The notes under the pieces were generated by a model. It searched no databases. It had not been told where the DNA came from and was given only the letters and a program-made list of their open reading frames with translations. From IMG/VR virus record IMGVR_UViG_3300049914_000058, positions 1 through 54,032 of that record: a stretch of 54,032 nt of DNA; one strand, written 5' to 3'. Position numbers and translations under genes: made by a program. Every line of letters starts with the position of its first letter. Within the stretch, counting starts at the first letter, position 1. Shown piece after piece: positions 25,939 to 35,377 of this stretch. Origin of the DNA: a virus.

Positions 25939-26189
25939 GTTTACTGCCGAAACAACTGCCGTTTGATAAAATCGGACTTGCAAGGGCGAAGAGCCCTGAA
26001 GAAATAAAAAAATGGTTAGACCAGTTTATAAATGATTTTCAGATGTTTTATTCAAGGTTATACGACCAGATTGAGAATAACGGATTTGAAACCCAAAACT
26101 GGAAAGTAAAAGAAAGCGATGACGGCAGCAAACTTGGTTTTTTCCATAGTTCAGCCCCAGATACTTCAAAGGGAAGTTTTAAAGTATGA
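25935..26189 (+). CDS. Hypothetical protein in the tail block
   Basis: 84 residues. An N-terminal helical part (SPEEIKKWLDQFINDFQMFY) and a polar C-terminus. Overlaps the nozzle gene stop and the next start by four bases each. May be an adaptor for the fibre encoded next; not recognised. Confidence 0.6.
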   Translation: MSLLPKQLPFDKIGLARAKSPEEIKKWLDQFINDFQMFYSRLYDQIENNGFETQNWKVKESDDGSKLGFFHSSAPDTSKGSFKV

Positions 26190-27733
26190 GATATTTATTG
26201 GTTATTTTGTTTTGTTATTCTCTGACTTTTGCAAGTATAGATGCTGAAGGCGGCAAGATTACAAATGTCGGTTATCCGAGTGATAATAACGATGCCGCAA
26301 ATTATAAATACGTCAATGATATTTTTGCTACATTACTGTATGTTAATGACCCGAATTACTATGTTTTCAATGTAAATAACAAGAGCGGTAATGTGATTCT
26401 CACGACTTCGGATGTCAACGAAGGCACTAATTTATATTATACTGATGCAAGGGCGAGAGCCAGTATTTCAGAAACCGTTACAGGTCTTAGTTATTCTTCA
26501 GGCGTTTTTAGTCTGACAACTGGTTATGTAATCCCGACAACGGTACAAGAGGCGAATTGGTCTGATTTTATTACTTGGTTTGGTACTTTTGATAATAACG
26601 ATAATGACCCTTGTTTTTATGCATCTATTGCTGCCGATATAAACCAAAACGATGTTAATAATTGGAATGGCAAAATATCCGATTTTGACGAAACAGACCC
26701 CTGTTTTGCGGAATGGTATTTGACCTTTGACAATAACGAAACAGACCCATGTTTCGTTGACTGGTATGATTCCAATAATTATCTCGTTAATAATGCCAAT
26801 GACGTTACGACAGGCGCATTACAGGCGTCCAATTTCACAGTAGATTCTTTTACTGATACTATCAGCTCAAAGTTCTCATATAAAGTAAATACAATAACTC
26901 CGACTTTTACGGGTATTTATGAGATGGTTTCAGACACATCATACCCTCTACCTGATACAATACATACAGGTTTTAATTCAATAGCCTGTTTTAATCCTGA
27001 TGTTAGTATTGCAGGTAGTTTTCAATTTGCAGGCTACTTTTCAAATCAGAGTTCTCATACCCTTGCCGGTACTATGAATAATCAACGAGGATTGTATGGT
27101 TCCTGCCTGACTACTATCGCTAATAATGGCAGGAGTATGGGTAGTGATTCTGGCATTGCTATTGCCGGTTTGGATTTTCAAGCCGGCAATCAGGAAGATT
27201 TTGTCGGGCAGAATGGAAAAGGAGGCTACTATCTAACAACGGCAGGTATTAGCGTTTTCAGCACACTCGGTTGGACTGGTAAGACAATATCAAACTATAC
27301 TAAAACCAGAAATTACGGTGGTTATTTCACAGCTACGATGGATGGTACTTATAATAATGCTTTAACCACCGGAGTTAATTATGGAGTCTATACCAAGACT
27401 ACGAACTCTATCGTATCAGGCACAGGCAGTTTAAATTCTTATGCCTTGTATCTTGACGCTTGTAGTGGTTCGACATTTGCTACAGGCGGCGGAGTATTGA
27501 CCTCTTGGAATCTCTACGCTCCGACATCAGTTAATAGTGCGATAAACGGGATGGTTCGGATAGGTTCTACGACAGTCCCGACAGTCCCTCTTGATGTAAC
27601 AGGAGATGTAAACGCAACAGGAACGGTAAAATCAACGGGTTTAATAGTTGACGGGAACACAGGCGTTGATAGTAACTTCCTCGATAGAAACGGCGTAAAC
27701 CACATTATAAAAGGCGGAATTATTGTAAATTAA
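26186..27733 (+). CDS. Tail fibre-like protein with signal peptide
   Basis: 515 residues. Residues 1-17 are hydrophobic and end in FAS, a signal-peptide pattern. Then KSGNVILTTSDVNEGTNLYY is a well-known tail-fibre motif. A run of ETDPCF-type repeats (NDNDPCF, DETDPCF, NETDPCF at about 140-195) follows. The C-terminal domain (about 220-515) contains a Gly-rich head and VPLDVTGDVNATGTVK, seen near the ends of phage fibres. Probably the second host-recognition protein. Confidence 0.75.
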   Translation: MRYLLVILFCYSLTFASIDAEGGKITNVGYPSDNNDAANYKYVNDIFATLLYVNDPNYYVFNVNNKSGNVILTTSDVNEGTNLYYTDARARASISETVTGLSYSSGVFSLTTGYVIPTTVQEANWSDFITWFGTFDNNDNDPCFYASIAADINQNDVNNWNGKISDFDETDPCFAEWYLTFDNNETDPCFVDWYDSNNYLVNNANDVTTGALQASNFTVDSFTDTISSKFSYKVNTITPTFTGIYEMVSDTSYPLPDTIHTGFNSIACFNPDVSIAGSFQFAGYFSNQSSHTLAGTMNNQRGLYGSCLTTIANNGRSMGSDSGIAIAGLDFQAGNQEDFVGQNGKGGYYLTTAGISVFSTLGWTGKTISNYTKTRNYGGYFTATMDGTYNNALTTGVNYGVYTKTTNSIVSGTGSLNSYALYLDACSGSTFATGGGVLTSWNLYAPTSVNSAINGMVRIGSTTVPTVPLDVTGDVNATGTVKSTGLIVDGNTGVDSNFLDRNGVNHIIKGGIIVN

Positions 27734-27744
27734 GGAATATAGCG

Positions 27745-28635
27745 ATGGGACTTTTTGATTTTTTTAGCAGTAGTCCGAAGACGAGTGAAGTTAGTATTTA
27801 CGAACCGGATACGAGTGTTGCGTCAAGGGCAGAATTGCTCAAGAGAGGCACTGAAGCAACACCTAACTTTCCCTTGCAACAAACAGCGGGAATGACATCA
27901 CTTGAAGAATACATTCAAGGATTACTTGGTAACTATGTAAAATCTCCGGCTTCCGCAACCAGACAAAATGCTATTGACCTTGCTACGAAAACTGCTAATG
28001 AACCTTACGATGTAACGCAGTTTCCTGAAGTGCAGGGACTTATGAAGAGGATTACAGAAGCCGGACAGACAGAAGGAAACCGACTTATGCGAGGTATGCA
28101 ACTTCGAGGTTCTTCTTCGTCCTCAAGGGGCAGGGATATACTCGGAAGAAACGTAACTGATATGCAACAAAAAATAGCTTCTGGTTTATCTCCATATCTT
28201 GAAAGTGAAAGGCAACGACAATTTGGCGCGATAGGTCTAATGAGCGACCTTGAAAATGCACAGACAGCCGATTTACTTCAAAAACTATCAACAGGAAGTC
28301 AATTTGGTGCGTTACCTCGCCAGATACTGCAAGATATATACGATAAACAATACGCTCAGCAAAATGCACCGATAAACTTCCGATATAGTACACAACCAGG
28401 TATTCTTCAGTCTATGCTTCAGCCTTATCAAGTGCTTCAAGGTGGTTCTGGGCAAAGTGAAAGCGGGTTTAGCCAGATTGCACCGCTTATCGGCCCTGCT
28501 CTTAGTATTTTAGGGCCTATATTAAGTGGCGGTTTAATGGGCAGCGGTGCTACAACTGCTGCCGATGTTGATATGTCGAATATGTTCTCACCTTCATCAT
28601 TTTATAATACTGGTAGATTAGCATATCCAGGATAA
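27745..28635 (+). CDS. Internal virion (ejection) protein candidate
   Basis: 296 residues. N-terminus MGLFDFFSSSP is typical of small ejection proteins. The middle is helical, Arg/Gln-rich (KRITEAGQTEGNRLMRGMQL). The C-terminus has a hydrophobic Gly-rich stretch (PLIGPALSILGPILSGGLMG) able to insert in a membrane. In P22-like phages such proteins form part of the trans-envelope channel. Assigned from position after the tail genes and composition. Confidence 0.6.
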   Translation: MGLFDFFSSSPKTSEVSIYEPDTSVASRAELLKRGTEATPNFPLQQTAGMTSLEEYIQGLLGNYVKSPASATRQNAIDLATKTANEPYDVTQFPEVQGLMKRITEAGQTEGNRLMRGMQLRGSSSSSRGRDILGRNVTDMQQKIASGLSPYLESERQRQFGAIGLMSDLENAQTADLLQKLSTGSQFGALPRQILQDIYDKQYAQQNAPINFRYSTQPGILQSMLQPYQVLQGGSGQSESGFSQIAPLIGPALSILGPILSGGLMGSGATTAADVDMSNMFSPSSFYNTGRLAYPG

Positions 28636-28641
28636 AAATAT

Positions 28642-29088
28642 ATGATAACAAACCTTCCAGTTAGCGGTGGCGGACAATCAGGCGGATTTTTACAATCCCT
28701 GTTAAGTCCACTTGAAAGTTTAGCACCTGTTCTACCTACGTCAATGTTGTCGGAAATACTTGGTTCCATTGATACTCTTAATCCATTAGGCGGTTTATCC
28801 GGTGGACCTGGAATGATACAAGGTTTATTTGATGAAAGTGTACCTAATACAGGATTAACTGGAATACTTGATATGCTTAACTTGAAAGGCAGATTGCCAA
28901 AGGGTTGGCTTGCTACTGGCAGAGATGCCGCCCCTATAGTCGGTTCTGCTTTTGGTAATGTATTTATGCCTGGATTTGGCGGCCCGTTAGGTTCTGCCGC
29001 AGGTAGTATCGGTTCGTCAATAGCATTTGGAAATGCAGGTGATTCGTGGAAACATCCCATTACTCCTACTATTAACTATATCCATTAA
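28642..29088 (+). CDS. Gly-rich putative internal virion protein
   Basis: 148 residues, rich in Gly, Leu and Pro, with weak hydrophobic segments (APIVGSAFGNVFMPGFGGPL and SAAGSIGSSIAFG). Gly-zipper segments resemble phage ejection or membrane-pore components. 6 bp after the previous gene. No family assigned. Confidence 0.55.
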   Translation: MITNLPVSGGGQSGGFLQSLLSPLESLAPVLPTSMLSEILGSIDTLNPLGGLSGGPGMIQGLFDESVPNTGLTGILDMLNLKGRLPKGWLATGRDAAPIVGSAFGNVFMPGFGGPLGSAAGSIGSSIAFGNAGDSWKHPITPTINYIH

Positions 29089-29102
29089 GAAAGGTTTAAA
29101 AG

Positions 29103-29723
29103 ATGATTACTAATACGGGTGTTAAAAGCGTTGATTATGGTTCGGCTGGTAAATACGGCGGTTCTGCTATGGCTGGAGCGGAGATTCTGGATTATCTCAA
29201 AAAGTCCCAGGAATTGAAGAAACAGAATAGCACTCTGAATCGTTTTATAGAACTGTCTGCACAGGGATATAGACCAGACCAAGCATATTCTGTACTCCAA
29301 AACGAAAATGCAACTCAACAAAGACAAGGATTGTTACAAATAGTACTTCAAATGATTCAAGGATTATCTGGTCAGGCAAATACTGGTGGTCAAGGTGCGC
29401 CAAATCAACAAATGCAAGCTCCTATAAATCCTGATTGGGCAAAAGCTACTGGCGGTGCTATAGGTGGTTCACAATTTACTATAAATCCATCAACATCTCC
29501 TGTTCGTCGAACTGCTCCTACATATCTTCCGCAACTATCGAGGAAGATTGCAGAAGGTGGATATAAACCTACTGGTGCAAAAAGTACAACCGGAACATCA
29601 ACTCAAATGGGAAACAATTCATTAGAAGGAATAAGTGATTTGCCACAGGAAATTCAAGATAAATTAAGTAGAGGAATACCACCTACATCAGCCGACTGGA
29701 AAGTTATATTTAACAAAGGATAA
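29103..29723 (+). CDS. Putative internal virion protein
   Basis: 206 residues. Begins MITNTGVK, similar to the upstream MITNLPVS start. A helical coiled part (EILDYLKKSQELKKQNSTLN) is followed by a Gln/Gly/Pro/Thr-rich low-complexity tail. Preceded by AAAGG. Place between the ejection candidates suggests a virion role; function not recognised. Confidence 0.55.
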   Translation: MITNTGVKSVDYGSAGKYGGSAMAGAEILDYLKKSQELKKQNSTLNRFIELSAQGYRPDQAYSVLQNENATQQRQGLLQIVLQMIQGLSGQANTGGQGAPNQQMQAPINPDWAKATGGAIGGSQFTINPSTSPVRRTAPTYLPQLSRKIAEGGYKPTGAKSTTGTSTQMGNNSLEGISDLPQEIQDKLSRGIPPTSADWKVIFNKG

Positions 29724-29727
29724 GAAT

Positions 29728-31071
29728 ATGAGTGAAAACAGCATATTAGACTTTATGAGATATAAAAACGAAGCATTGCAAAACCAGATACTTTCTCCGA
29801 TTGAAATGGAGAATATGGCAATATCAAGAGAGAACAGGTCTGTATCGAGAGAGGAGTTATCTGTTAAAAGACAGGAAAGATTGGACGAGACAGAAGATGC
29901 TCGGAAATTCTCTGGTTTGCTCAATGACTTGCAAAATAAAGACCCAAGCATGATAGATTATCCTGAATTTAAGACACGAAATTATAATGCACTGGCCGCA
30001 CAGTTGGCTATAAACCGAAATAAAGCAAAAAAGACGAAAATTGAAACTATACAAGACCCGCAAACCGGAGAAAATGTAGACCAACTTGTAGATATGAATT
30101 CTGGTGAAGTTATAAGGTTTTTAGGTAGGTCAAAGAAGCCCCCAGAAAAACCATTAACTCCAAGTGCGCAAATAACTCAATTGGAATTAGACCAATTGGG
30201 CAAAATGGGTCCAGAAAAACAAAAGGCTTTCTGGGACAGGAAAATGCTGGGAGTAACTCCTACAAAACTTAATGCTACGCAAAATGATATTAAGAATACT
30301 ATTGCTGAGGAACAAAAGATTAGCCCTGACGATGTAACTTGGCCCCAAATTCACGAAAGAGAAATGTTGGATTTTGAGAAGAAGGCTAAAATTACTGGTG
30401 AGGCAAGAGGTGAAGCGTATGGTGTATCCAGAAAAGTAAATGTCTATGATACCAAAACCAGCGGAATGAAAACTATGAATATGAACGATTTTAATAAACT
30501 TAACAAGGCCGAACCCGACAGGTATCTTGATGAAGCAACAGCAGCACCGATACTTGAAAAAACTGCAAACTTTAATGAAATGTTAGGTTCAAGTGGAAAT
30601 GTTCGTAAGGCATTAGATAAAATGCCGGAATTTACTACTATGCAAAGAATACAACTTTCTATGATATTAAGGTCAAGAGATTCTTCATCTGCCGTATCTT
30701 CGTTTCTTGCAGGTTCCATCGGCCAAACCTTATCTCCCGAACAACAGGATTATGTAATAAATCTTCAAAACTTAATTGAAAGTGCAGTGAGAATAGCAAG
30801 GACAGGTCAAGGTTCTGATACATTGAGAGGGGTTATTTGGGATATGATACCAAGTGCGGCAACGTGGAGTAAAGAAGCGGCATATAAATATCTTGACGCT
30901 TTTGATGCAGAAGTGGCAAGACTTAAAAAGGGTCTTCCGAAAATTAAGTTACCGGAAGAAGTTGAAGGTTTAATCGGTAATGAACCAAATATACCAACAG
31001 TTTCTACAACTCGTACTCCAGAACAGGAACAAAGGTATCAGGAATTACTTAAAAAGGCAGGAGGTAAATAA
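29728..31071 (+). CDS. Putative ejection protein (P22 gp20-like position)
   Basis: 447 residues, mostly helical with long charged coils (about 20-65, ENMAISRENRSVSREELSVK) and several Lys-rich segments; the C-terminal half has more compact helices (MQRIQLSMILRSRDSSSA). Lies directly before the 1083-residue ejection protein, the order gp7/gp20/gp16 in P22. Stop codon overlaps the next ATG by one base. Assignment is by position and composition only. Confidence 0.55.
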   Translation: MSENSILDFMRYKNEALQNQILSPIEMENMAISRENRSVSREELSVKRQERLDETEDARKFSGLLNDLQNKDPSMIDYPEFKTRNYNALAAQLAINRNKAKKTKIETIQDPQTGENVDQLVDMNSGEVIRFLGRSKKPPEKPLTPSAQITQLELDQLGKMGPEKQKAFWDRKMLGVTPTKLNATQNDIKNTIAEEQKISPDDVTWPQIHEREMLDFEKKAKITGEARGEAYGVSRKVNVYDTKTSGMKTMNMNDFNKLNKAEPDRYLDEATAAPILEKTANFNEMLGSSGNVRKALDKMPEFTTMQRIQLSMILRSRDSSSAVSSFLAGSIGQTLSPEQQDYVINLQNLIESAVRIARTGQGSDTLRGVIWDMIPSAATWSKEAAYKYLDAFDAEVARLKKGLPKIKLPEEVEGLIGNEPNIPTVSTTRTPEQEQRYQELLKKAGGK

Positions 31072-34000
31072 TGCTGACTCCGGCTGAACAAAAAGAATTA
31101 GAACAATTACAAGGTATGAGTTCTCCAGATGTAAACCAAGAACAATGGCAACCAAACCAGAATGATTTACGAGTAGACGGAACACAAAAAGGTAAGGGCT
31201 TTTTAGGTGTTTTACGAAGACCTGATGGTAGGGTATCTTCTGAGTTATCTATAGGTGTAAAATTGGGCGGTAAGGAAACAGAGATACCTTCCCTTGTACC
31301 GACTCTTGATGATAAAGAGAAACAATATCTTTTGAATACGCCAGAGGACAAAATCTTTACTGCCAACCCTGCATTATACAAATCTATAGAACAAAAAGCG
31401 ACTAACCACGCAAAAAAACGAATTGCAGAGGGCAAAAGTCCTTTTGCTCAAGAGGGTGAACAATTACATCCTAATCTTACTACTGCCGAACAACAGGAAT
31501 TAACAAGTTTACAACAAATGAGTCCTGTAACTACTCCATCCCGTGTTCGTCCTAAGCCGATAACAACCGAAGAATATCAAATGGAACTGGCAGGAAAAGA
31601 TTCCGGCAATCCTTATGCAAGAAAATTGGCCGTTGAGGAACTATCAAAAACTTTACCTACAACTGCGATATCTACGGTAAGTGTAGGTGCGATTAAATCG
31701 GTTGGTGGACTGGCAAGAAGTGTAAATACTATCGGTAGCGCCGTTGCGGATTATATGCACATACCAGATTCTTACAGACCTGAATTTATGAATATGGTAG
31801 CTAATAGATTGGCAGGCAGAGGTGAGTTCTGGAGTCAAGTTTCAGATGAAATGGGTGCAAGTAAGATTCAAAAGATTGCAGGTGAGGTTGTAGGTAGTCT
31901 TCCGGTGGCAAGTAAAATTTGGAGTCCTTATGGTACAGGAGGATTAGGTACTGTAACTGGAGTTGGTCTGGCTGCAACATTAGGGGCGGCAGAACAGAAA
32001 AAGAAAAGTGGTACTATTGGATTTGGTGGTATTAAAGAAGAAGCTAAAGTATTGGGAATGGGTACAGTTAAAGGTATAGAACGTTTTGTATTAGGAAAAG
32101 TTCTTGATAAATTATCTGGTATTAAGAGTCCTATTGCCCGCAGGACTCTTGGTGCAGCAACATTGGCAACATCGGCGGCTATGAGAGGTGGTAAGTTAGA
32201 AGAAGTATTAACTCAAGCGGCATTAGGCGGTATCTTAACTGGTTATAATTCCAGATACAATAAACCTTTATCTGAAGTTAAACAAATGGCTGCAAACCAA
32301 AAAGCAGAAGCTTTAAAATCCGGCGATACTGTAAGGGCAGAAAGGTTAGGCCAGATAGAACAGCAGATTGGAGAAGAAATAACTTTACAGAAGGCAGGAG
32401 GACGTTCCGATAGAGGACAATTGACTGGTAAACCTACAACAATAAAGACGGTAAAGGATATTTCTGGTTTGATAGGTGGTACTAAACTTAATACTTTAGA
32501 GACTGTAACTAATCCTATGGCCTTGCAGAAAATAGGGAAAAACATTGTCGAACAACCGTTGGCAGGTGCAAAGGCACAAGAACTTGCAAATGTCGCAAAA
32601 TCTGCGACTGGTACGATAAAACAAAAGTTAGCACAAGGTCAACAGAATATAACTAATCTGTCAGAAAGAGCAACCGGAATAACAGAGAAGACTTCACAAG
32701 TAGTAAATGAAAAGATTAAACAAACATCTGCTAATGTTGCCAATACGATAGACAGTATCAGGGCTGACGCTTCTGTAAAATTAGGAACTGAAATACCTGC
32801 CGACCCTTATGAGCGGTCGATAATGTTCGAGGGTAAATATCAACCATTATTTGAGGCTATAAATGCTACCGGACAGAAGGTAGATGTAAAACCTGTCAGG
32901 GTGGCGGCGGGAATTGTAAAAGGTGCAGTTGAAGAAAATCCGATAAATTATAAATACATTAAAGATTCTTCTGTGCCAGGAGGCATTAGAGTAGAAAGAA
33001 CAAATATAACTGATATGGAAACTATTATACAAACGGGAATTAAAGACGGTTTTACTACCAATCAGGCAAAACAAATAGTTTCTATGATACCGGAAAATCC
33101 GACTATTGATATTGCGCACGCCGCTAAATCTGCTTTAGGCAGGGCAGCGGTAAATGCTAAAAATGCAGATGCGTCAAGAATACTTAACAAGGCCAAATTT
33201 GCATTAGAAAACCAGATGAACAGAACTGCGGCAGCGGCAGGTAAATCTGGTGAATTACAGAAAATAGACAGTGCAAACAATCAGGCAAAACTATTTGATG
33301 AATTGACCACAAAATATAATCAATATACTAATCTTGACCCAACTACTGGAGAACGTATATTAAGAGGTGAGGATTTTGCAAAATTCCTAAAGGACAACTA
33401 CAGAGACTTAGTAAATATAAGTAAACTTCACCCAAACAAATCACAGGAAATGGTCAAGATGGGATTACAGACTGAAACTCTAAAGGGTTTATCTGGTGCT
33501 AAAACTATTGAAAAATTAACACAACTCGGCAAAGACAATCCTAAATTACTTAAAGAATTATATCCTGATAGTCCTCAAATAATAGACACATTAACAAAAA
33601 TTCAAACAAGAATAGATAGAATTGATAAGTCGCCACTCCGAAAGCAAATGGGCGATTTTGCAGAAGGTTTGAAAACTAATTCATCAAAGGCCGCTTCTGA
33701 TTTACTGGAGAATCCTGATATTACTCAACCTGCTAAAATAAGAGCCGTATACAAAACAATAGGTGCAGAAGATTCTGCACAATTACAGGCAAGAATGATT
33801 GAAAATTTTCTTACCGAATCGGGAAAACCTAATCAAAGAATAGGTGGCAGGGTGGCTAAAGGATTTACTCTTGCTGAAAGAATTGACTCAATACCAGAAA
33901 CTAACTGGAGAACGGCATTTCCTAATAATCCAAACATTAAAGAAAATTTACAAGAATTAAGTCGTATCGCTGCAAGGCAACAAAAACCTTCTGATGTCGG

Positions 34001-34322
34001 TGGTTTACCCAGAATAACATATCTTTTGGAACGCTCACCCTTAATTATAGGAACATATAGTATTTTAAGAGGCAAGGGTGTCGGGGTATTGTCAAGAGCA
34101 GGAGCAGAAATAGCTACAATACTGGGCATAGAAAGACTTGCAGCAAATTATCTGGCTAATCCTGATGCTGCCAAATTATTCTTAAAGAATATAGAAGCAA
34201 CTAATCCGAATACAGGTGTAATTAGAAAATTGGTTTCTTTTGTAAATATCCCTCGACAAACCCAAATGGCCAATGAAGATAAGTTAAACAACTACCCTGA
34301 TATTATTTATAGAAAGAAATGA
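31071..34322 (+). CDS. Large internal virion/ejection protein
   Basis: 1083 residues. Near the N-terminus is a phage module RRPDGRVSSELSIGVKLGGK, PSLVPTLDDKEKQYLLNTPE, and AKKRIAEGKSPFAQEGE (about 49-125), often seen in large virion proteins. A hydrophobic Gly/Ala region (about 190-330) could insert in a membrane. The rest is a long series of helices with many Gln, Lys and Asn, like P22 gp16 or T7 gp16 ejection proteins. No peptidoglycan-cleaving motif was found in it. Confidence 0.68.
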   Translation: MLTPAEQKELEQLQGMSSPDVNQEQWQPNQNDLRVDGTQKGKGFLGVLRRPDGRVSSELSIGVKLGGKETEIPSLVPTLDDKEKQYLLNTPEDKIFTANPALYKSIEQKATNHAKKRIAEGKSPFAQEGEQLHPNLTTAEQQELTSLQQMSPVTTPSRVRPKPITTEEYQMELAGKDSGNPYARKLAVEELSKTLPTTAISTVSVGAIKSVGGLARSVNTIGSAVADYMHIPDSYRPEFMNMVANRLAGRGEFWSQVSDEMGASKIQKIAGEVVGSLPVASKIWSPYGTGGLGTVTGVGLAATLGAAEQKKKSGTIGFGGIKEEAKVLGMGTVKGIERFVLGKVLDKLSGIKSPIARRTLGAATLATSAAMRGGKLEEVLTQAALGGILTGYNSRYNKPLSEVKQMAANQKAEALKSGDTVRAERLGQIEQQIGEEITLQKAGGRSDRGQLTGKPTTIKTVKDISGLIGGTKLNTLETVTNPMALQKIGKNIVEQPLAGAKAQELANVAKSATGTIKQKLAQGQQNITNLSERATGITEKTSQVVNEKIKQTSANVANTIDSIRADASVKLGTEIPADPYERSIMFEGKYQPLFEAINATGQKVDVKPVRVAAGIVKGAVEENPINYKYIKDSSVPGGIRVERTNITDMETIIQTGIKDGFTTNQAKQIVSMIPENPTIDIAHAAKSALGRAAVNAKNADASRILNKAKFALENQMNRTAAAAGKSGELQKIDSANNQAKLFDELTTKYNQYTNLDPTTGERILRGEDFAKFLKDNYRDLVNISKLHPNKSQEMVKMGLQTETLKGLSGAKTIEKLTQLGKDNPKLLKELYPDSPQIIDTLTKIQTRIDRIDKSPLRKQMGDFAEGLKTNSSKAASDLLENPDITQPAKIRAVYKTIGAEDSAQLQARMIENFLTESGKPNQRIGGRVAKGFTLAERIDSIPETNWRTAFPNNPNIKENLQELSRIAARQQKPSDVGGLPRITYLLERSPLIIGTYSILRGKGVGVLSRAGAEIATILGIERLAANYLANPDAAKLFLKNIEATNPNTGVIRKLVSFVNIPRQTQMANEDKLNNYPDIIYRKK

Positions 34323-34362
34323 CCGGACTCACAGCCGATAACTCAAATATAAGGAAAGTTTT

Positions 34363-34677
34363 ATGACAACAACGTTTCAAATGAATGGTACATTTAAGTT
34401 CATCATCAGTCATATTGTAATTATCGGCGGTGTAGTCGGCGCACTTATCACCGTAGGTCGATGGCTTGAATCGACGAGAGGGGATATAACTTATCTGAAA
34501 GAATGTGCTATTAAAGTTGAGAGCAGGATAGAACCACAGGTAATTAAACACGATTTGGATATAGCCGTTATGAAAGAAAGTTTTGTAAATTTAAGGCAGG
34601 GTCAACAGGAAATCAACGATACGCTCAAGGAACTGAACCGCAATATCCAAAGGCATATAAACAAAAATGGCCCGTAA
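34363..34677 (+). CDS. Membrane-anchored coiled-coil protein (second holin/XhlA-like candidate)
   Basis: 104 residues. One hydrophobic segment (FIISHIVIIGGVVGALITVG at about 13-32), then a helix with coiled-coil pattern (LRQGQQEINDTLKELNRNIQ). This layout occurs in XhlA-type hemolysin/holin partners and in spanin-like proteins. It ends the late block; the strong terminator at 34699 follows 22 bp later. Confidence 0.55.
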   Translation: MTTTFQMNGTFKFIISHIVIIGGVVGALITVGRWLESTRGDITYLKECAIKVESRIEPQVIKHDLDIAVMKESFVNLRQGQQEINDTLKELNRNIQRHINKNGP

Positions 34678-34698
34678 TCTTCTTCTCCTCTCCTCCTG

Positions 34699-34734
34699 CG
34701 GCGGATAACCTAAAAAATTATCCGCCGTTTTTTT
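34699..34734 (+). terminator. Strong intrinsic terminator ending the late block
   Basis: CGGCGGATAA (34699-34708) and TTATCCGCCG (34718-34727) form a perfect 10-bp stem with a 9-base loop, followed by T7. It closes the long rightward late transcript. Confidence 0.9.
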
Positions 34735-34735
34735 A

Positions 34736-34763
34736 TTGACTTATTATTGGAACAGACTAATAT
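34736..34763 (+). promoter_or_regulatory. Sigma70-type promoter for structured RNA and HNH gene
   Basis: TTGACT (34736-34741), 16-bp spacer, TAATAT (34758-34763). It starts 2 bp after the T run of the preceding terminator, so it begins a new transcription unit. Confidence 0.65.
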
Positions 34764-34769
34764 ATAAAT

Positions 34770-34860
34770 ATGCGTCAAGATATAAAACAATTAAAGCTGG
34801 ATAGGCTCAATTCTTGGCAGGTACTCTGCCGGTCTTGGCGCAGGCCTATCCGGCTTTTTT
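34770..34860 (+). ncRNA. Small structured RNA / attenuator before HNH endonuclease
   Basis: Starting where the upstream promoter would initiate, AAAGCTGGATAGGC (34793-34806) pairs over 14 bp (one G-U) with GCCTATCCGGCTTT (34844-34857). An inner hairpin GGCAG/CTGCC lies at 34816-34830, and a T run reaches 34860. The transcript could end here as a free RNA of about 90 nt, or read through into the endonuclease gene 14 bp later. The same promoter-hairpin-T-run-HNH arrangement recurs at 43940-44101. Confidence 0.65.
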
Positions 34861-34873
34861 ATTGAGATGATTT

Positions 34874-35377
34874 ATGAGAGAAATTCCATTAACACAAGGT
34901 AAAGTAGCGTTAGTTGATGATGAGGATTTTGAGAGAATAAATCAGCATAAATGGTATTTGCGTAAATTTAAAGGTCGTTTATATGCGGAAAGAGATACTC
35001 GTCCAAAAAGACAAAAAATAAAAATGCACCGTGAAGTTTTAAGGCTTAAATATGGTGAAGATAAAATAATTGACCATCGCAATCATAATGGCCTCGATAA
35101 CCGGCGATGCAATCTACGCATTTGCACAAATGCCGAAAATACTCACAACCAAAGAGCGCAAACAAGGCAAAAAACCTCAAAATACAAAGGTGTTCATTGG
35201 AACAAAAAAGACCATAGATGGCACGCACAAATTAAATATAATAACAAAATATATCATTTGGGAACTTTTATTTACGAAGTTGATGCCGCCAAAATATATG
35301 ATAGAAGGGCCATAGAGTTATTTGGTGATTATGCCTGTCCAAATTTCCCCATTGAGAATTATCGGCAAATTGCGTAA
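34874..35377 (+). CDS. HNH homing endonuclease with AP2-type DNA-binding domain (copy A)
   Basis: 167 residues. N-terminal block IPLTQGKVALVDDEDFERIN and HKWY are the typical NUMOD-like start. The HNH core is KMHREVLR then IIDHRNHNGLDNRRCNLRIC. The C-terminal AP2/ERF-like domain is YKGVHWNKKDHRWHAQIKYN followed by HLGTFIYEVDAAKIYD and ELFGDYACPNFP. It would nick or cut a target site so that its own gene spreads by recombination. It stands alone between two units, not inside an intron I can see. Related copies lie at 39801 and 44101. Confidence 0.92.
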   Translation: MREIPLTQGKVALVDDEDFERINQHKWYLRKFKGRLYAERDTRPKRQKIKMHREVLRLKYGEDKIIDHRNHNGLDNRRCNLRICTNAENTHNQRAQTRQKTSKYKGVHWNKKDHRWHAQIKYNNKIYHLGTFIYEVDAAKIYDRRAIELFGDYACPNFPIENYRQIA

